64,000 bases of DNA from Flavobacterium segetis (GTDB lineage Bacteria > Bacteroidota > Bacteroidia > Flavobacteriales > Flavobacteriaceae), in NCBI RefSeq assembly GCF_900129575.1, contig NZ_FQWE01000004.1, positions 124,001-188,000 of the forward strand. The letters run 5' to 3'. Below, in pieces: positions 7,748 through 17,786 of this stretch; within the stretch, counting starts at the first letter, position 1, and every line of letters begins with the position of its first letter. The notes beneath the pieces are model-generated. The model was not told where the DNA came from. It made no database searches and was given only the letters and a program-made list of their open reading frames with translations. Both the position numbers and the translations under genes were made by a program.

Positions 7748-8827
7748 ATGACAGCATTGAAAAGAAGCTTTTTACTCCTTACTTTACTTATAAATGTGTT
7801 TTCGTATGGTCAAGCTGTCCGAAAATACTCTAATGAGTTTATGAATATTGGCGTTGATGCTGCTGCACTTGGAATGTCTAATGCTGTCGTGGCCTCAACA
7901 AATGATGTGAATTCTGGATACTGGAATCCCGCTGGCCTGATTCGTCTTGAAGATCATCAAGCTTCAGTAATGCATGCCAATTATTTTGCTAACATTGCAC
8001 AGTATGATTATCTAGCCTACGCCAGTCCTATTGATGATAGAAGCGCATGGGGATTTTCAGTCATCCGGTTTGGTGTTGATGATATTCTTAATACAACTGA
8101 ACTTATCGACAGTCAAGGCAATATAGATTACAACCGTGTGAGTCTTTTTTCGACCGCTGACTATGGATTTACTTTTTCATACGCACGCAAACTTCCAGTT
8201 CCCGGATTTCAATATGGAGTTAATGCAAAAATAATTCGGCGCATCATTGGAGACTTTGCTAATTCATGGGGATTTGGCTTTGATGCTGGAATCCAATTCG
8301 AAAAAAATAACTGGCAATTTGGTTTAATGCTTCGCGATATTACTACTACTTATAACGTGTGGAGTATAGATGAAAAGGAATATCAAAAAATTGCAAATGC
8401 TATTCCTGGACAAAATCAAGATCTACCAGAAAGTACCGAGATTACAATTCCAAAAGCACAATTAGGGATTGCTAAGAAATTTATTATTAGATATGATTAT
8501 AGTGTTTTGGCTGCTGCTAATATAAATATGCGTTTTACAAGAACTAACGATATTATTTCAACTGATGTTGTAAGTATAGATCCAGCTATAGGTTTAGAAT
8601 TTGGATATACTGATTTAGTATTTCTTCGCGCAGGTGCGGGAAATTTTCAAAACATTCAACAGGTGGATAACACTGAAAAAATTGGTTTTCAGCCGAATAT
8701 AGGTCTAGGATTTAAATACAAAGGAATACAAATTGATTATGCCCTTACGGATTTAGGTAACCAGAGTGCCGCACTGTATTCAAATATATTTTCCATAAAA
8801 GTAGATTTAGGTTTATTTAGGAGGTAA
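7748..8827 (+). CDS. PorV/PorQ-family outer membrane beta-barrel protein, 359 aa
   Basis: A signal peptide (MTALKRSFLLLTLLINVFSYGQ) is followed by the typical opening RKYSNEFMNIGVDAAALGMSNAVVAS and SGYWNPAGLI, hallmarks of the PorV/PorQ family of FadL-like barrels. The remainder alternates amphipathic strands and ends in an aromatic/arginine tail. Family members act as shuttle or attachment components of type IX secretion, and several paralogues are usual per genome. Whether this copy is PorV itself or a paralogue cannot be told here. A sorting-domain cargo gene lies at the right edge of the window, showing that T9SS operates in this organism. Confidence 0.8.
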   Translation: MTALKRSFLLLTLLINVFSYGQAVRKYSNEFMNIGVDAAALGMSNAVVASTNDVNSGYWNPAGLIRLEDHQASVMHANYFANIAQYDYLAYASPIDDRSAWGFSVIRFGVDDILNTTELIDSQGNIDYNRVSLFSTADYGFTFSYARKLPVPGFQYGVNAKIIRRIIGDFANSWGFGFDAGIQFEKNNWQFGLMLRDITTTYNVWSIDEKEYQKIANAIPGQNQDLPESTEITIPKAQLGIAKKFIIRYDYSVLAAANINMRFTRTNDIISTDVVSIDPAIGLEFGYTDLVFLRAGAGNFQNIQQVDNTEKIGFQPNIGLGFKYKGIQIDYALTDLGNQSAALYSNIFSIKVDLGLFRR

Positions 8828-8932
8828 GATTTTAATTGATCTTTTATTCTATGATATGACTTTCAAAATAAACTTCTTTTTTTAATAAATCATTAATTCG
8901 ATATAAGCCGAAAAGGCATTACGTAAAATAAT

Positions 8933-10078
8933 ATGTTAGCACATTTCTTTCCCTTTAAAAAATATTTGATAGCAGCTTTACTACTATTTATTTCATTTAG
9001 TAGTTTTAGTCAAAGTATTATCCTTTCTCAAAACACACATATTAGCATTTTGACCTGTGGGACAGGAAATGAGGTATACTCTCTTTTTGGCCATACAGCC
9101 ATTCGAATTCAAGATACAGTAAATAACGTTGACTTGGTTTATAATTATGGAGCATTCGATTTCAATACACCAAATTTTGTCATGAAGTTTACTAAAGGAG
9201 ACTTACAGTATTTTGCAGTAATAAATTCATATCCAGATTTTATTAATCAATATCAATATGAAAAAAGAACTGTTTATGAGCAAGAATTAAATATTTCTCT
9301 TGAACTAAAACAAAAACTTTTTGATCAGCTAAACACTTCTCTTGCATCAGGAGAAAGTTATTATACTTATAAATTTATTGATAAAAACTGTACCTCGATG
9401 GTTGTCGATATTCTTAATAAAACTTTAGGAGGAAATATTGTTGTTAAAAAAGAAGATACTGACTTAAGCTATCGAAGCATTTTATATCCTTATTTTGATG
9501 GACATTTCTATGAAAAATTAGGAACGAGTATTATTTTTGGAACAAAAGTAGATCAAAAAGGTACTCAGATTTTTCTTCCACTTGAGTTAAAAAAGAGTTT
9601 GGAAAAAATTGTTTTTAATAAAATTCCATTAGCTAAAAAAAGTGAAACAGTTTTAGAGTTTACTTCAGAAACTCTTTTTTCGTGGTGGAATAATGTTTAT
9701 ATGTACATTTTACTTTTACTTGCAATTATAATAATAAACAAGAAAAGCACAACGGTATTTTATTTTACTATTATGGGAATTATAGGCTTATTTTTTACGT
9801 TAGTTGGTTTCTATTCTCAACATTTAGAATTAGGATACAACTACAATATACTACTTTTTAATCCTACATTGCTGGCGATATTATTTTTATATTGGAAAAA
9901 AAACAAGCAAGGACTTTATATTTTAGCATTACTAAATCTACTCTGCTTAGTAGTATATTTATCCGGCGTAATTAACAAAGCGCATTTGCTTATAGTTTTA
10001 CCTTTGATAATAACAAACGCAATATTGTTGATTAGAATCTTGATTGAGAACAGAACAAAAACTCCAGTTATTATCTAG
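8933..10078 (+). CDS. Lnb N-terminal periplasmic domain (DUF4105) membrane protein, 381 aa
   Basis: A signal peptide or first membrane segment (about residues 8-27) precedes a periplasmic DUF4105 domain. Its conserved parts are ILTCGTGNEVYSLFGHTAIR, VYNYGAFDFNTPNFVMKF and the NCTSMVVDIL cysteine motif (about 155-165). The C-terminal third has five to six membrane segments. The domain is related to NlpC/P60-like folds and contains Cys and His residues suggestive of catalysis, but no substrate is known for the Bacteroidetes protein. It lies 105 bases after the PorV-like gene in the same direction. Confidence 0.8.
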   Translation: MLAHFFPFKKYLIAALLLFISFSSFSQSIILSQNTHISILTCGTGNEVYSLFGHTAIRIQDTVNNVDLVYNYGAFDFNTPNFVMKFTKGDLQYFAVINSYPDFINQYQYEKRTVYEQELNISLELKQKLFDQLNTSLASGESYYTYKFIDKNCTSMVVDILNKTLGGNIVVKKEDTDLSYRSILYPYFDGHFYEKLGTSIIFGTKVDQKGTQIFLPLELKKSLEKIVFNKIPLAKKSETVLEFTSETLFSWWNNVYMYILLLLAIIIINKKSTTVFYFTIMGIIGLFFTLVGFYSQHLELGYNYNILLFNPTLLAILFLYWKKNKQGLYILALLNLLCLVVYLSGVINKAHLLIVLPLIITNAILLIRILIENRTKTPVII

Positions 10079-10106
10079 AATAATTACTAGGGCGTTAGCT
10101 TAATAA

Positions 10107-11510
10107 TTATTGACCTCGATAAAACAGAACGGTTGTTATCGTTTTAATTGCAATGTTTAAGTCGAGATAGATGCTTCGATGTTTTATATAATAAAGGTCA
10201 TATTGCAACTTTATTAAACTATCATTTATAGTCTCTCCGTAGGCATAATTAACTTGTGCCCAGCCCGTAAGTCCCGGTTTTATAATGTGTCGCGTTTCAT
10301 AAAAAGACATAAGTTCAGCGATTTCTTTTACAAATACAGGCCGTTCCGGTCGAGGTCCTATAACTGCCATATCTCCCTTTATGATATTAAAAAATTGTGG
10401 AAATTCATCAATTCGGGTTTTTCTTAAAAATTTACCAAAAGCAGTTACCCGAACATCATCGATAGAAGTAAAAACAGCACCATTTTTCTCAGCGTTTTGT
10501 ACCATTGTTCGGAATTTTAAGATGCGGAAAATTACACCATCTTTTCCTATCCGTTCTTGTGCATAAAATAATTTGCCTCTATTCCCGATTGTATTTCCAA
10601 GTAGTATTAATGGAACTAAAAACAATCCAACAACTAAGCCCACAATTGAGATTGCTATTTCCACAATACGAACAATTATTAAGTACAGTTTATTATGATT
10701 GCTTCGACTAAAAGGAAAAAATCGATAAAAATCTCGCGACATATACTGAACGGGAATACGCTGCGTTTTACTTTCATAAACCTGAGCATATTCACGAATA
10801 ATATTTCCCGACTCTAACAAATGAAGTAATTGTTGATACAAATCAGTTGTTATTCCATCAGTTTTTTGTGAAGCAATTACAATTTCGACTTTACCATTTT
10901 GTCTTACAAAGCTAAACATGTCGGCTTTGTTGATATGCGGTAGATATTGTAATTCAGAAGTATTTTCTTCGCTAAAATCAGTATTTACGTAGCCAATAAT
11001 TTTATAATGAGGATCAATGTTTTCTAATCCCCGCACTAATTCCTTAACTTGCTCTTGATCACAAATCAATATTGCTTTCTGAAAAAAGCGTTTTGATGCT
11101 AAAAACTTAACATACAACATCCTCCACATTATTAATGCCGAAAATGTAACAAAGAAAAACAAAAGGATTTGGAGACGATTAGAAGGTAATTGTGGTGAAA
11201 AAATTGGTGTTAATAGAAACACTAAAACAGTAGTAGAAACAGTTATCAGCGTACTTTTCAATACCTGAAACTGATTGCTCGCTACTTGTAGATTATACAT
11301 TTCGAAAATAGTACCAAATGCATTAATATAAATGGCTAAAACAATTATCCAATAATAATTAGATACAGAAATGACAAAATAATCAAAATTAAAAAAGATT
11401 CCTGTCAGATACAGAGCAGTTAAAACAAAAAGAACATCAAAAAGACGAAGAATCGTCTTTCGCTCAGAAATTTCAAAATGTATATTTTTGATCGAGAACA
11501 TCTTTAGCAA
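10107..11510 (-). CDS. Exopolysaccharide biosynthesis polyprenyl glycosylphosphotransferase (WcaJ/WbaP type), 467 aa
   Basis: This enzyme loads the first sugar-1-phosphate onto undecaprenyl phosphate and so starts repeat-unit synthesis. Four membrane segments (about residues 20-135) precede a CoA-binding-like cytosolic domain with RAILICDQEQ-type content. A further hydrophobic segment near 280-300 leads to the catalytic bacterial sugar transferase domain: FYAQERIGKDG, ILKFRTM, LRKTRIDEFPQFFNI, GDMAVIGPRPERP and KPGLTGWAQV. Length and domain order match the family. It is the last gene of the minus-strand polysaccharide locus, separated by 205 bases from the O-antigen ligase gene upstream, so it may have its own promoter. 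Confidence 0.93.
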   Translation of the reverse strand: MLKMFSIKNIHFEISERKTILRLFDVLFVLTALYLTGIFFNFDYFVISVSNYYWIIVLAIYINAFGTIFEMYNLQVASNQFQVLKSTLITVSTTVLVFLLTPIFSPQLPSNRLQILLFFFVTFSALIMWRMLYVKFLASKRFFQKAILICDQEQVKELVRGLENIDPHYKIIGYVNTDFSEENTSELQYLPHINKADMFSFVRQNGKVEIVIASQKTDGITTDLYQQLLHLLESGNIIREYAQVYESKTQRIPVQYMSRDFYRFFPFSRSNHNKLYLIIVRIVEIAISIVGLVVGLFLVPLILLGNTIGNRGKLFYAQERIGKDGVIFRILKFRTMVQNAEKNGAVFTSIDDVRVTAFGKFLRKTRIDEFPQFFNIIKGDMAVIGPRPERPVFVKEIAELMSFYETRHIIKPGLTGWAQVNYAYGETINDSLIKLQYDLYYIKHRSIYLDLNIAIKTITTVLFYRGQ

Positions 11511-11715
11511 TTTTTAATAGGGGGTGCAATTTACGGCTTTTGATATGCCTGTCTTTTAAAAAATTTATTTTTAATATACAAAAATCAGTAAAAAACCGGC
11601 AAGAGGAAGAATTTTAATAAAAAAGTAAGTAAATAATATCTATTTTAAATAACAGCAAATTAGGGTCACGTCAATTAAGTTAAAACACCTAAAAGTTTTT
11701 TTAATATGTTATTAA

Positions 11716-13056
11716 TTAATTTTCTTTACTTTTGGGTAGACTTAGTTGAATATTTAATAACGACAAAGCATATACGAAAGCGGGTGCTGCGATACGCATG
11801 GCCGCATGATTGATTGTTAAAAACCAAAAAAACACAAAACACAAAAGAAATAAGTTAAATTTGTTTTCAAGAAAGATTAATACAGGTGTCAAAAATAATA
11901 TCAATAAAGCTACAACACCCATCATTCCATGTTCTGCTAGAAGCCTAGTAATCTCATTATGTGACGCTGCTTTTATTCCCGTTTCTGCCTCTCTTTCCTC
12001 ACTTCCTTTACCGACTCCGACGCCAAAAATAGGATTTTTCAAGAACGTATTAATTTCGTTTTCTGCTATTTGTTCTCGACCTGTGAACTGGCTTTTTTTA
12101 ACTCTTCCTGCTGCATCTTGATTAGAATATCTTTTGTCAATAAGACCCCCAGTTTGAAGCGATGTATAGGTCCAAGTGCCAATCATTGCTAAAGCGACAA
12201 AAACAATAATAAAATTCATTTTTAATTTACCACCTTGATTAGACTTAAAATATAAAAAAGTCAACAATATAACTATCATAACAAATCCAGTGATCATTCC
12301 ACCACGAGAGAAAGTCAACATTCCGCGATAAGTTATGTTTAAGGCAAGAATTAAATTAACTGCGATTTGGAACTTAGTTTTAGATTCCAACATAAATCTA
12401 TAAAAAAAAATAAACATACCTAAACCTAAGACGGTCGCCACTTGATTAGGTCCAAAACCTCCCGAGGTTGTAAAATTAGATTCAGTTCCGGTAATTACTT
12501 CTTGGAGATTTGGCGTGTAAAATTTTAAGTACACCACGCAACTAACAATAGGCAGCCCCATACTGAGCAAAATTTTACTCATATCCTTTAGTAAAATTTT
12601 TCTTTTATAAGTATAGATAGACGCTAAGGCTAAACAAACTGGTCCCGAAAGATTGAATGCAATTGCTTTCCTAATGTTTGTGTCAAAATTGAGTGCTATA
12701 GTTGAAATAATTACGCTAGGAATTAATAGTACTATAAAAATCCAATAAGGTACAGCGCCCCGTGAAAAACCACTATAATACATTCCTATCAGCATAAAAT
12801 AGATCACGCCATATTTAGAAATCTCATAAAGGGGATTCCCGCCGGTCATTCTAAGAAAAACCTCGCTTCCTGCGATGTAAGCTGCGGCGAGAAGAACTTC
12901 ATTGTTTCTATTTTGTTTTGCGATGATGTAAATTGTCCAAAAAACAAAAATAGAGTAGCCGTAAATTTTTGATGTAAAAGGTAATAAGTAACCTAGTCCA
13001 CCTATTAGTACATGGAAAAGAATTAAATAGAGATAAGTAAGATCCTCTTTTTTCAT
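11716..13056 (-). CDS. O-antigen ligase/polymerase family membrane protein, 446 aa
   Basis: The protein has ten to twelve hydrophobic segments and a large external loop near residues 300-370. The loop ends in the Wzy/WaaL-type signature: NPIFGVGVGKGS, then ASHNEITRLLAEHGMMGV. WaaL ligases attach finished O-chains to lipid A-core, while Wzy enzymes polymerise repeat units; sequence alone does not separate them. Because an ABC exporter and no Wzx is present in the locus, a ligase role is the more economical inference. It is the last gene of a tight six-gene run (18952 to 11716). Confidence 0.85.
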   Translation of the reverse strand: MKKEDLTYLYLILFHVLIGGLGYLLPFTSKIYGYSIFVFWTIYIIAKQNRNNEVLLAAAYIAGSEVFLRMTGGNPLYEISKYGVIYFMLIGMYYSGFSRGAVPYWIFIVLLIPSVIISTIALNFDTNIRKAIAFNLSGPVCLALASIYTYKRKILLKDMSKILLSMGLPIVSCVVYLKFYTPNLQEVITGTESNFTTSGGFGPNQVATVLGLGMFIFFYRFMLESKTKFQIAVNLILALNITYRGMLTFSRGGMITGFVMIVILLTFLYFKSNQGGKLKMNFIIVFVALAMIGTWTYTSLQTGGLIDKRYSNQDAAGRVKKSQFTGREQIAENEINTFLKNPIFGVGVGKGSEEREAETGIKAASHNEITRLLAEHGMMGVVALLILFLTPVLIFLENKFNLFLLCFVFFWFLTINHAAMRIAAPAFVYALSLLNIQLSLPKSKEN

Positions 13057-13058
13057 TT

Positions 13059-14138
13059 TTAAGCTTTAATTGCCTTGTATTCTTGTAATAATAATTGAAT
13101 CCTTTTTTCCTTAGAATAGTTTTTTATCACTTCTTGCTGCAAATTTAAACCCATTTGAATTCGGATCGCTTGGTCATTAGTTAAATTAGTAAGTGATTGT
13201 TTTAACTCCTCTTTGTTATCAGGATTAAAAAGCAGTCCAGAAGAATTATGCGTGATAAGTGTTGAACAATAACCAACATTTGTCGATACTACTGCTAATT
13301 TTGCTAATCCGTATTCTAACAAGGCAACAGGAAAACCCTCATCTTTTGACGCAAGTATTCCAATTGTAGCTTGAGACAAAATATATTGTATATCATTTTG
13401 AGCATCATAAATGTAAACAGAGTTGTTCAATTCAGTTGTTTTGATGTAATCTTTTAACTCATTAGAATAATCATTGTAGAAATCTTTTCCTATAAAATGC
13501 ATACTCCATCCTAGTTGATCTAATCGCAATTCTTTAAAGGCGTTAAGTAGCGCAATATGATTTTTAGGCTTTTTTAGATTAGCTACACATACAATGCGCT
13601 TTCCTAATTGTCCTTTTAGTAAAGTTTTTTCAGAAATTAAAGTAATATTTTCTACAAAATTAGGTACAAAAACAACTTTTTTAGCAAATAAATGACTTTC
13701 TAACCATTTTTTCATTTCAAGATTCACAACAAAAATTGCTGAAAAAGATAGCGAAGTCATTATCAAGACAAGATTATCTCTTGTACTCTGTTTGACTCTG
13801 GCACCATAATGATCATGCCAAATCAATTTTACGCTTGGACAAATCAATTTCAATAAAAAAGCAAAAAAAAATGATGTTCCATGAGCATGAATAATTTCAA
13901 TTTTATTTTTTTTTACGTAGCTATGCAATTTAAATAAGGCATTAAAATCTATTGTTCTTTTTTTATTTAAAAATAAATAGGGAACATTATCATTAATTTG
14001 GTTTTTTAAATTTCCTTCTTTTCGGGTTACTACCAATGCCGAAAACTCGATTTCATTTGCTAAAGCATTCGCATAACTAACTGCCATACGCTCAGCACCA
14101 CCCGCTTCAAGAGAATCAATGAGTTGAACAACACGCAT
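13059..14138 (-). CDS. Glycosyltransferase family 4, 359 aa
   Basis: This is a retaining GT-B enzyme. The N-terminal motif is VVQLIDSLEAGGAERMAVSYA, where the GGAE loop contacts the nucleotide sugar. The C-terminal domain contains VCVANLKKPKNH and the E-x7-E nucleotide-binding motif in KDEGFPVALLEYG (about residues 280-292). No signal peptide or membrane anchor beyond a hydrophobic patch near 110. It overlaps the next upstream gene by one base and lies two bases before the ligase gene, so it belongs to the same transcript. Sugar specificity cannot be read from the sequence. Confidence 0.88.
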   Translation of the reverse strand: MRVVQLIDSLEAGGAERMAVSYANALANEIEFSALVVTRKEGNLKNQINDNVPYLFLNKKRTIDFNALFKLHSYVKKNKIEIIHAHGTSFFFAFLLKLICPSVKLIWHDHYGARVKQSTRDNLVLIMTSLSFSAIFVVNLEMKKWLESHLFAKKVVFVPNFVENITLISEKTLLKGQLGKRIVCVANLKKPKNHIALLNAFKELRLDQLGWSMHFIGKDFYNDYSNELKDYIKTTELNNSVYIYDAQNDIQYILSQATIGILASKDEGFPVALLEYGLAKLAVVSTNVGYCSTLITHNSSGLLFNPDNKEELKQSLTNLTNDQAIRIQMGLNLQQEVIKNYSKEKRIQLLLQEYKAIKA

Positions 14139-15253
14139 TATTGTAAAAGTTTTTTAATTTCTAATTCAAATACCTCAGTTGTGTATTTTCGCGACCATTC
14201 GGCTCCACTTCTTTGCATCCCATCATAAAGACTTTGATTATTTAAAACACTTTCAATTTGCAAAACATCATTTTCTAAATCCACATCAAGCAAAACACCT
14301 CGATTGCCATTATCTAACATATAGGGAACGCAGGAAACTTTAGTAGCAATAGGAACGCAACCCCAAAACATTCCTTCTGCAATCGCTTTAGGCCAGCCTT
14401 CACTTTTAGATGGTAAAATGACAAAATGACTTTTTTCAAATACTTTTTGAATTATTTCCTTATTTTGGTTTCCTTTACAAATAATATTACTTCTAAGATT
14501 CTTTTCATCGCAATAAAGCTCTAACTTGGCTCTCTCTAAGCCATCTCCACACAGCGTTAAAGTGACATTATATCCTTTTTCGATTAATTTTTCAATAATT
14601 TGAATAGCGTATAACGGATTTTTCCCTCCAACTAATGTACCTACAAAAACAAACTCAATAGTTTGATTCAAGTTTCTTTTATTGATCAATTTTTTATCCG
14701 CTTCAGCATAAGTTGCTGTAAAAAATGGTTTTATGTTTTTACTACTTCCCTCCCATTCACCATAAACTAAAACTTGCGTATTGCGGGTTAAAAAAGTGTT
14801 AGATAAAATCCATTGCTGCAATTTATAGGTCCACGGCTGTGTTGATTTAGGATCCCAATTTCCGGCGTATTTGGCCGTTTTTGGTTTAGAGGGAAATGCA
14901 ATTTGGACGAGGCACGCTAGCAAACCAATATTACCCGGACAGCGCAAATGAATGTGATCAGCGTGTTGCATTGCTTTATAAATGTACCAACTGATTTTTG
15001 GAATTTTTATAACGCTACGCAACAATCCTTCTAAACTTAAAATATCGAAAGTGTTTATTGCAATAAACTTAATTTTTGAGTGAGTGTAAGATCGATCAAT
15101 AGGAGTTAATTGAGCTTCATTTATTGGTGCAACTATAACTAATTCGCTTACTATTTTTGACCAAATATTCATTTCATCAACATATGGCGCATAAGCAAAA
15201 TATTGATCTTGCTCAATTATGTGAGGAACGTGAGTGATGATGGCAAATTTCAT
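14138..15253 (-). CDS. Glycosyltransferase family 4, 371 aa
   Basis: The GT-B C-terminal half is clear: FVFVGTLVGGKNPLYAIQII (donor domain start, about residue 206), CGDGLERAKLE, and the E-x7-E motif in PSKSEGWPKAIAEGM near 288-302. The N-terminal acceptor domain is more divergent, with HIHLRCPGNIGLLA near 105. It is cytosolic and likely acts on the lipid-linked glycan at the inner membrane face. Two bases separate it from the GT2 gene upstream, and it overlaps the following gene by one base. Confidence 0.86.
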   Translation of the reverse strand: MKFAIITHVPHIIEQDQYFAYAPYVDEMNIWSKIVSELVIVAPINEAQLTPIDRSYTHSKIKFIAINTFDILSLEGLLRSVIKIPKISWYIYKAMQHADHIHLRCPGNIGLLACLVQIAFPSKPKTAKYAGNWDPKSTQPWTYKLQQWILSNTFLTRNTQVLVYGEWEGSSKNIKPFFTATYAEADKKLINKRNLNQTIEFVFVGTLVGGKNPLYAIQIIEKLIEKGYNVTLTLCGDGLERAKLELYCDEKNLRSNIICKGNQNKEIIQKVFEKSHFVILPSKSEGWPKAIAEGMFWGCVPIATKVSCVPYMLDNGNRGVLLDVDLENDVLQIESVLNNQSLYDGMQRSGAEWSRKYTTEVFELEIKKLLQ

Positions 15254-15255
15254 TA

Positions 15256-16254
15256 CTATTTAATTTTCGGTTTGCTAAATAATAAACTCCACCATCCTAC
15301 AGTTCTTCCCACAGCTTCAGTAAAAGCCTCTTTGCGTTTAGTGCTGGTAAAGATATTGCTAAATCGAATCAACGTCAAAAGTAACGTAATTGAATGCCAT
15401 TTCAGTTTATGAATTAATAGTGGTTTTGGATTTTTAGTACGCCAAACGTACCATCCATTTCTTACCACCATTTTCCCATACAAATACTGGTTTGGTCTGC
15501 CAGAAACATCATGATGATGGTATAATTGTGCCGCACTGTTCAAATATAAATTTCCTGTTTTAGCCACTCGCAAAGTAAAATCGGCATCTTCATATAAACC
15601 ATAGCCTTCAAAATAAGTAGAAAATTGCATGGTTTCAAACACTTTTTTCTTAAAAGAAGAAACACCACCCATCAGCATTTCGACTTGGTATATTTTATTA
15701 CTTGGAGGCAAGAAACCTACACTTCGGCCATGCGAATACAACGATGAATATCCAGGCGGACAATCACTATCCAGTCCTAATATTTTTCGGAGCACAAAAC
15801 GACTTCCATCTTTGCGAGTATAACCGTCAAAAAAATATTCATCAACTTTAGGTTCATATTCGGATCCTACAAATTTGCATTTAGCTTCGTCAATAATATA
15901 TCCACCAGCGCCTAGTGCTTCAGGATAAATAATGTAAGTGTTTAACAATTCCTCAAAATAATTTTCCGTCAAAACCGTATCGTCGTCTAAAAAACAAATT
16001 ACATCAGTGTTTCCAGCAACTTTTTTAACCCCAAAATTCCTTTGCTTTGTTAAACCTCGAAATTCTTTGGCAACCAGAAAATATTTTAAATGAGTAAAAC
16101 TATTTTGATCAAGAATAACTTCAGTTTCTGCATTTGTAGAACCGTCAATTATTAAAATCTCATCAGGATATAAACTCTGTTCAGCGACTGATTGTAATAG
16201 TTTCAACAAAGGTAACGGACGCATGTAGGTGCAAATAATTAAAGAAAATGTCAT
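15256..16254 (-). CDS. Glycosyltransferase family 2, 332 aa
   Basis: This is an inverting GT-A enzyme. It begins MTFSLIICTYMRPLPLLKLL and carries the metal-binding DxD stretch VICFLDDDTVLTENYFEELL near residues 85-105. The acidic ED motif is in YGLYEDADFTLRVAKTG near 220-235. A hydrophobic helix near the C-terminus (about 285-300) may hold it to the membrane. The stop codon is followed after two bases by the GT4 gene start, and the start overlaps the upstream gene by four bases (ATGA type). Confidence 0.88.
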   Translation of the reverse strand: MTFSLIICTYMRPLPLLKLLQSVAEQSLYPDEILIIDGSTNAETEVILDQNSFTHLKYFLVAKEFRGLTKQRNFGVKKVAGNTDVICFLDDDTVLTENYFEELLNTYIIYPEALGAGGYIIDEAKCKFVGSEYEPKVDEYFFDGYTRKDGSRFVLRKILGLDSDCPPGYSSLYSHGRSVGFLPPSNKIYQVEMLMGGVSSFKKKVFETMQFSTYFEGYGLYEDADFTLRVAKTGNLYLNSAAQLYHHHDVSGRPNQYLYGKMVVRNGWYVWRTKNPKPLLIHKLKWHSITLLLTLIRFSNIFTSTKRKEAFTEAVGRTVGWWSLLFSKPKIK

Positions 16255-17786
16255 CCTTTTGCTTTTAATTGATTAGCCCAAAAGATACTTTGCTTCCATT
16301 GTTTTTGAAAATTAAAAAAGTAAACAATAGGATTTTTAATTTTCTGATGCCTGTAATACTTAAAAAATAAAGTTGTTTTGTAACCCAATAATTGCTGTTG
16401 CGTATTGTGGCTGAGAATAAATAACATAACTGTTGGAGACGGTTTAGGTTGTATCCTATCATCCTGCCAAAGTAATTGTGGTTTTGTTCTAAAGCCGCCA
16501 ATTGGTGCCTTCAAATGCAGAATTTCAGGGTGTGGTAAATACAAAACGTCGTGACCTTCATTTCGCAATTGCATACCAAAATCACTATCCTCGCCGTAAC
16601 CAAATTCAAAATCCGTTTTGAATTTGATGTTTAACACTAATTCTGATTTTATGAGACTGCAGCCCGAGCCAAAACTCCCCCATTGCATAACATTCTTATA
16701 TATTTGCTTATGCTCTTTTTGCAAACAACTGAAAGTCGCCACATTAGTTCCATAACTAATACTATTTTGAAAAGAATTCTGTAAAAAATCAGCAGAAATT
16801 CTGATATCATCATCAGCAAAAAAAATCCATTCACTTTGTATTTGGCTTAAAGCCAAATTTCTGGCATTGCACGCGCCTGATTGATGAATAAAAAAATGTT
16901 GGATCTTACATGGCCATTTCTCGGTGTAGATATATTCTAAATTACTTATACTATGTGGATCTGGATTTTGCTCTACAATAATTATTTTTGTGGGCAAGTG
17001 AGTTTGAACTGAAAAATCTTTTAGTACATCGTACAGATAGTTTTTCCGCCCTATTGTTGGAATGATAACATCAACTGTCTTTTTATCAGTCACTATTTTA
17101 TGTGATTTAACTTTTATATGCTCTAAATCAATTCTCTTGCTATTTCTCTTCCTGAAAAAAAAGGAAAACAGCAGGGGAAACAAAGGAAATTTAAACTCAT
17201 ATAGTATCAAATTAAAAAACAGTAAAAACACCCATCTTGTTTTATAATGTTGTTTTACAAAACGAAAAAGAGTGAAAAACGACGTCCTATTTTTAGAAAA
17301 ATGGTGTTGGTGTTTTAAAAGTTTAGGTTCTGAATAACACAATAATCCCAATGGCATTGCTAATTTAGCGAGAGAATTTAGAAAATAATCAAAATCTTTT
17401 TCTGGTCGAATTGTATCGCTTATTACATGAATTACTTTTGCATGAATAGCGCCTACTTCACTGCCCATTTGCCAAGTGGCAAAAGAAACTTTTTTATTCG
17501 GATTAGCAAATAACGACTCTTCAACATAGCCAATTTCAGTACTGATATAATTGTGAGATGCATAAGAGAGCATCATTTTATCATGATGCAATAAAATTGT
17601 TACTTCATCTAAATTCAAACTTTCCTTCAGTTCTAAGTGGCACCATACTAGTATTGTGTCAGGGAATTGCTTTGCTAGAACTAAAAAAACATCGGCAATT
17701 GTTTTTTTACTGTCAAATAGTATCGGTTGATTATCCGCTGCAACTACAGCTGAGACTTTGGAATTGGCATGGTAAACTACAATCAA
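16251..17786 (-). CDS. Two-domain glycosyltransferase family 2 protein with unknown N-terminal domain, 511 aa
   Basis: Residues about 235-440 form a GT2 domain: VDVIIPTIGRKNYLYDVLKD, HQSGACNARNLALSQ, the metal-binding WIFFADDDIRIS and GYGEDSDFGMQLRNEGHDVLYLPHPEILHLK. Residues 1-150 form a separate soluble domain that I do not recognise, starting MIVVYHANSKVSAVVAADNQ. A hydrophobic segment with phenylalanines (about 185-215) links them. The extra domain makes the protein about 200 residues longer than a single-domain GT2. It overlaps both neighbours by four bases and is within the six-gene operon. Confidence 0.85.
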   Translation of the reverse strand: MIVVYHANSKVSAVVAADNQPILFDSKKTIADVFLVLAKQFPDTILVWCHLELKESLNLDEVTILLHHDKMMLSYASHNYISTEIGYVEESLFANPNKKVSFATWQMGSEVGAIHAKVIHVISDTIRPEKDFDYFLNSLAKLAMPLGLLCYSEPKLLKHQHHFSKNRTSFFTLFRFVKQHYKTRWVFLLFFNLILYEFKFPLFPLLFSFFFRKRNSKRIDLEHIKVKSHKIVTDKKTVDVIIPTIGRKNYLYDVLKDFSVQTHLPTKIIIVEQNPDPHSISNLEYIYTEKWPCKIQHFFIHQSGACNARNLALSQIQSEWIFFADDDIRISADFLQNSFQNSISYGTNVATFSCLQKEHKQIYKNVMQWGSFGSGCSLIKSELVLNIKFKTDFEFGYGEDSDFGMQLRNEGHDVLYLPHPEILHLKAPIGGFRTKPQLLWQDDRIQPKPSPTVMLFILSHNTQQQLLGYKTTLFFKYYRHQKIKNPIVYFFNFQKQWKQSIFWANQLKAKG

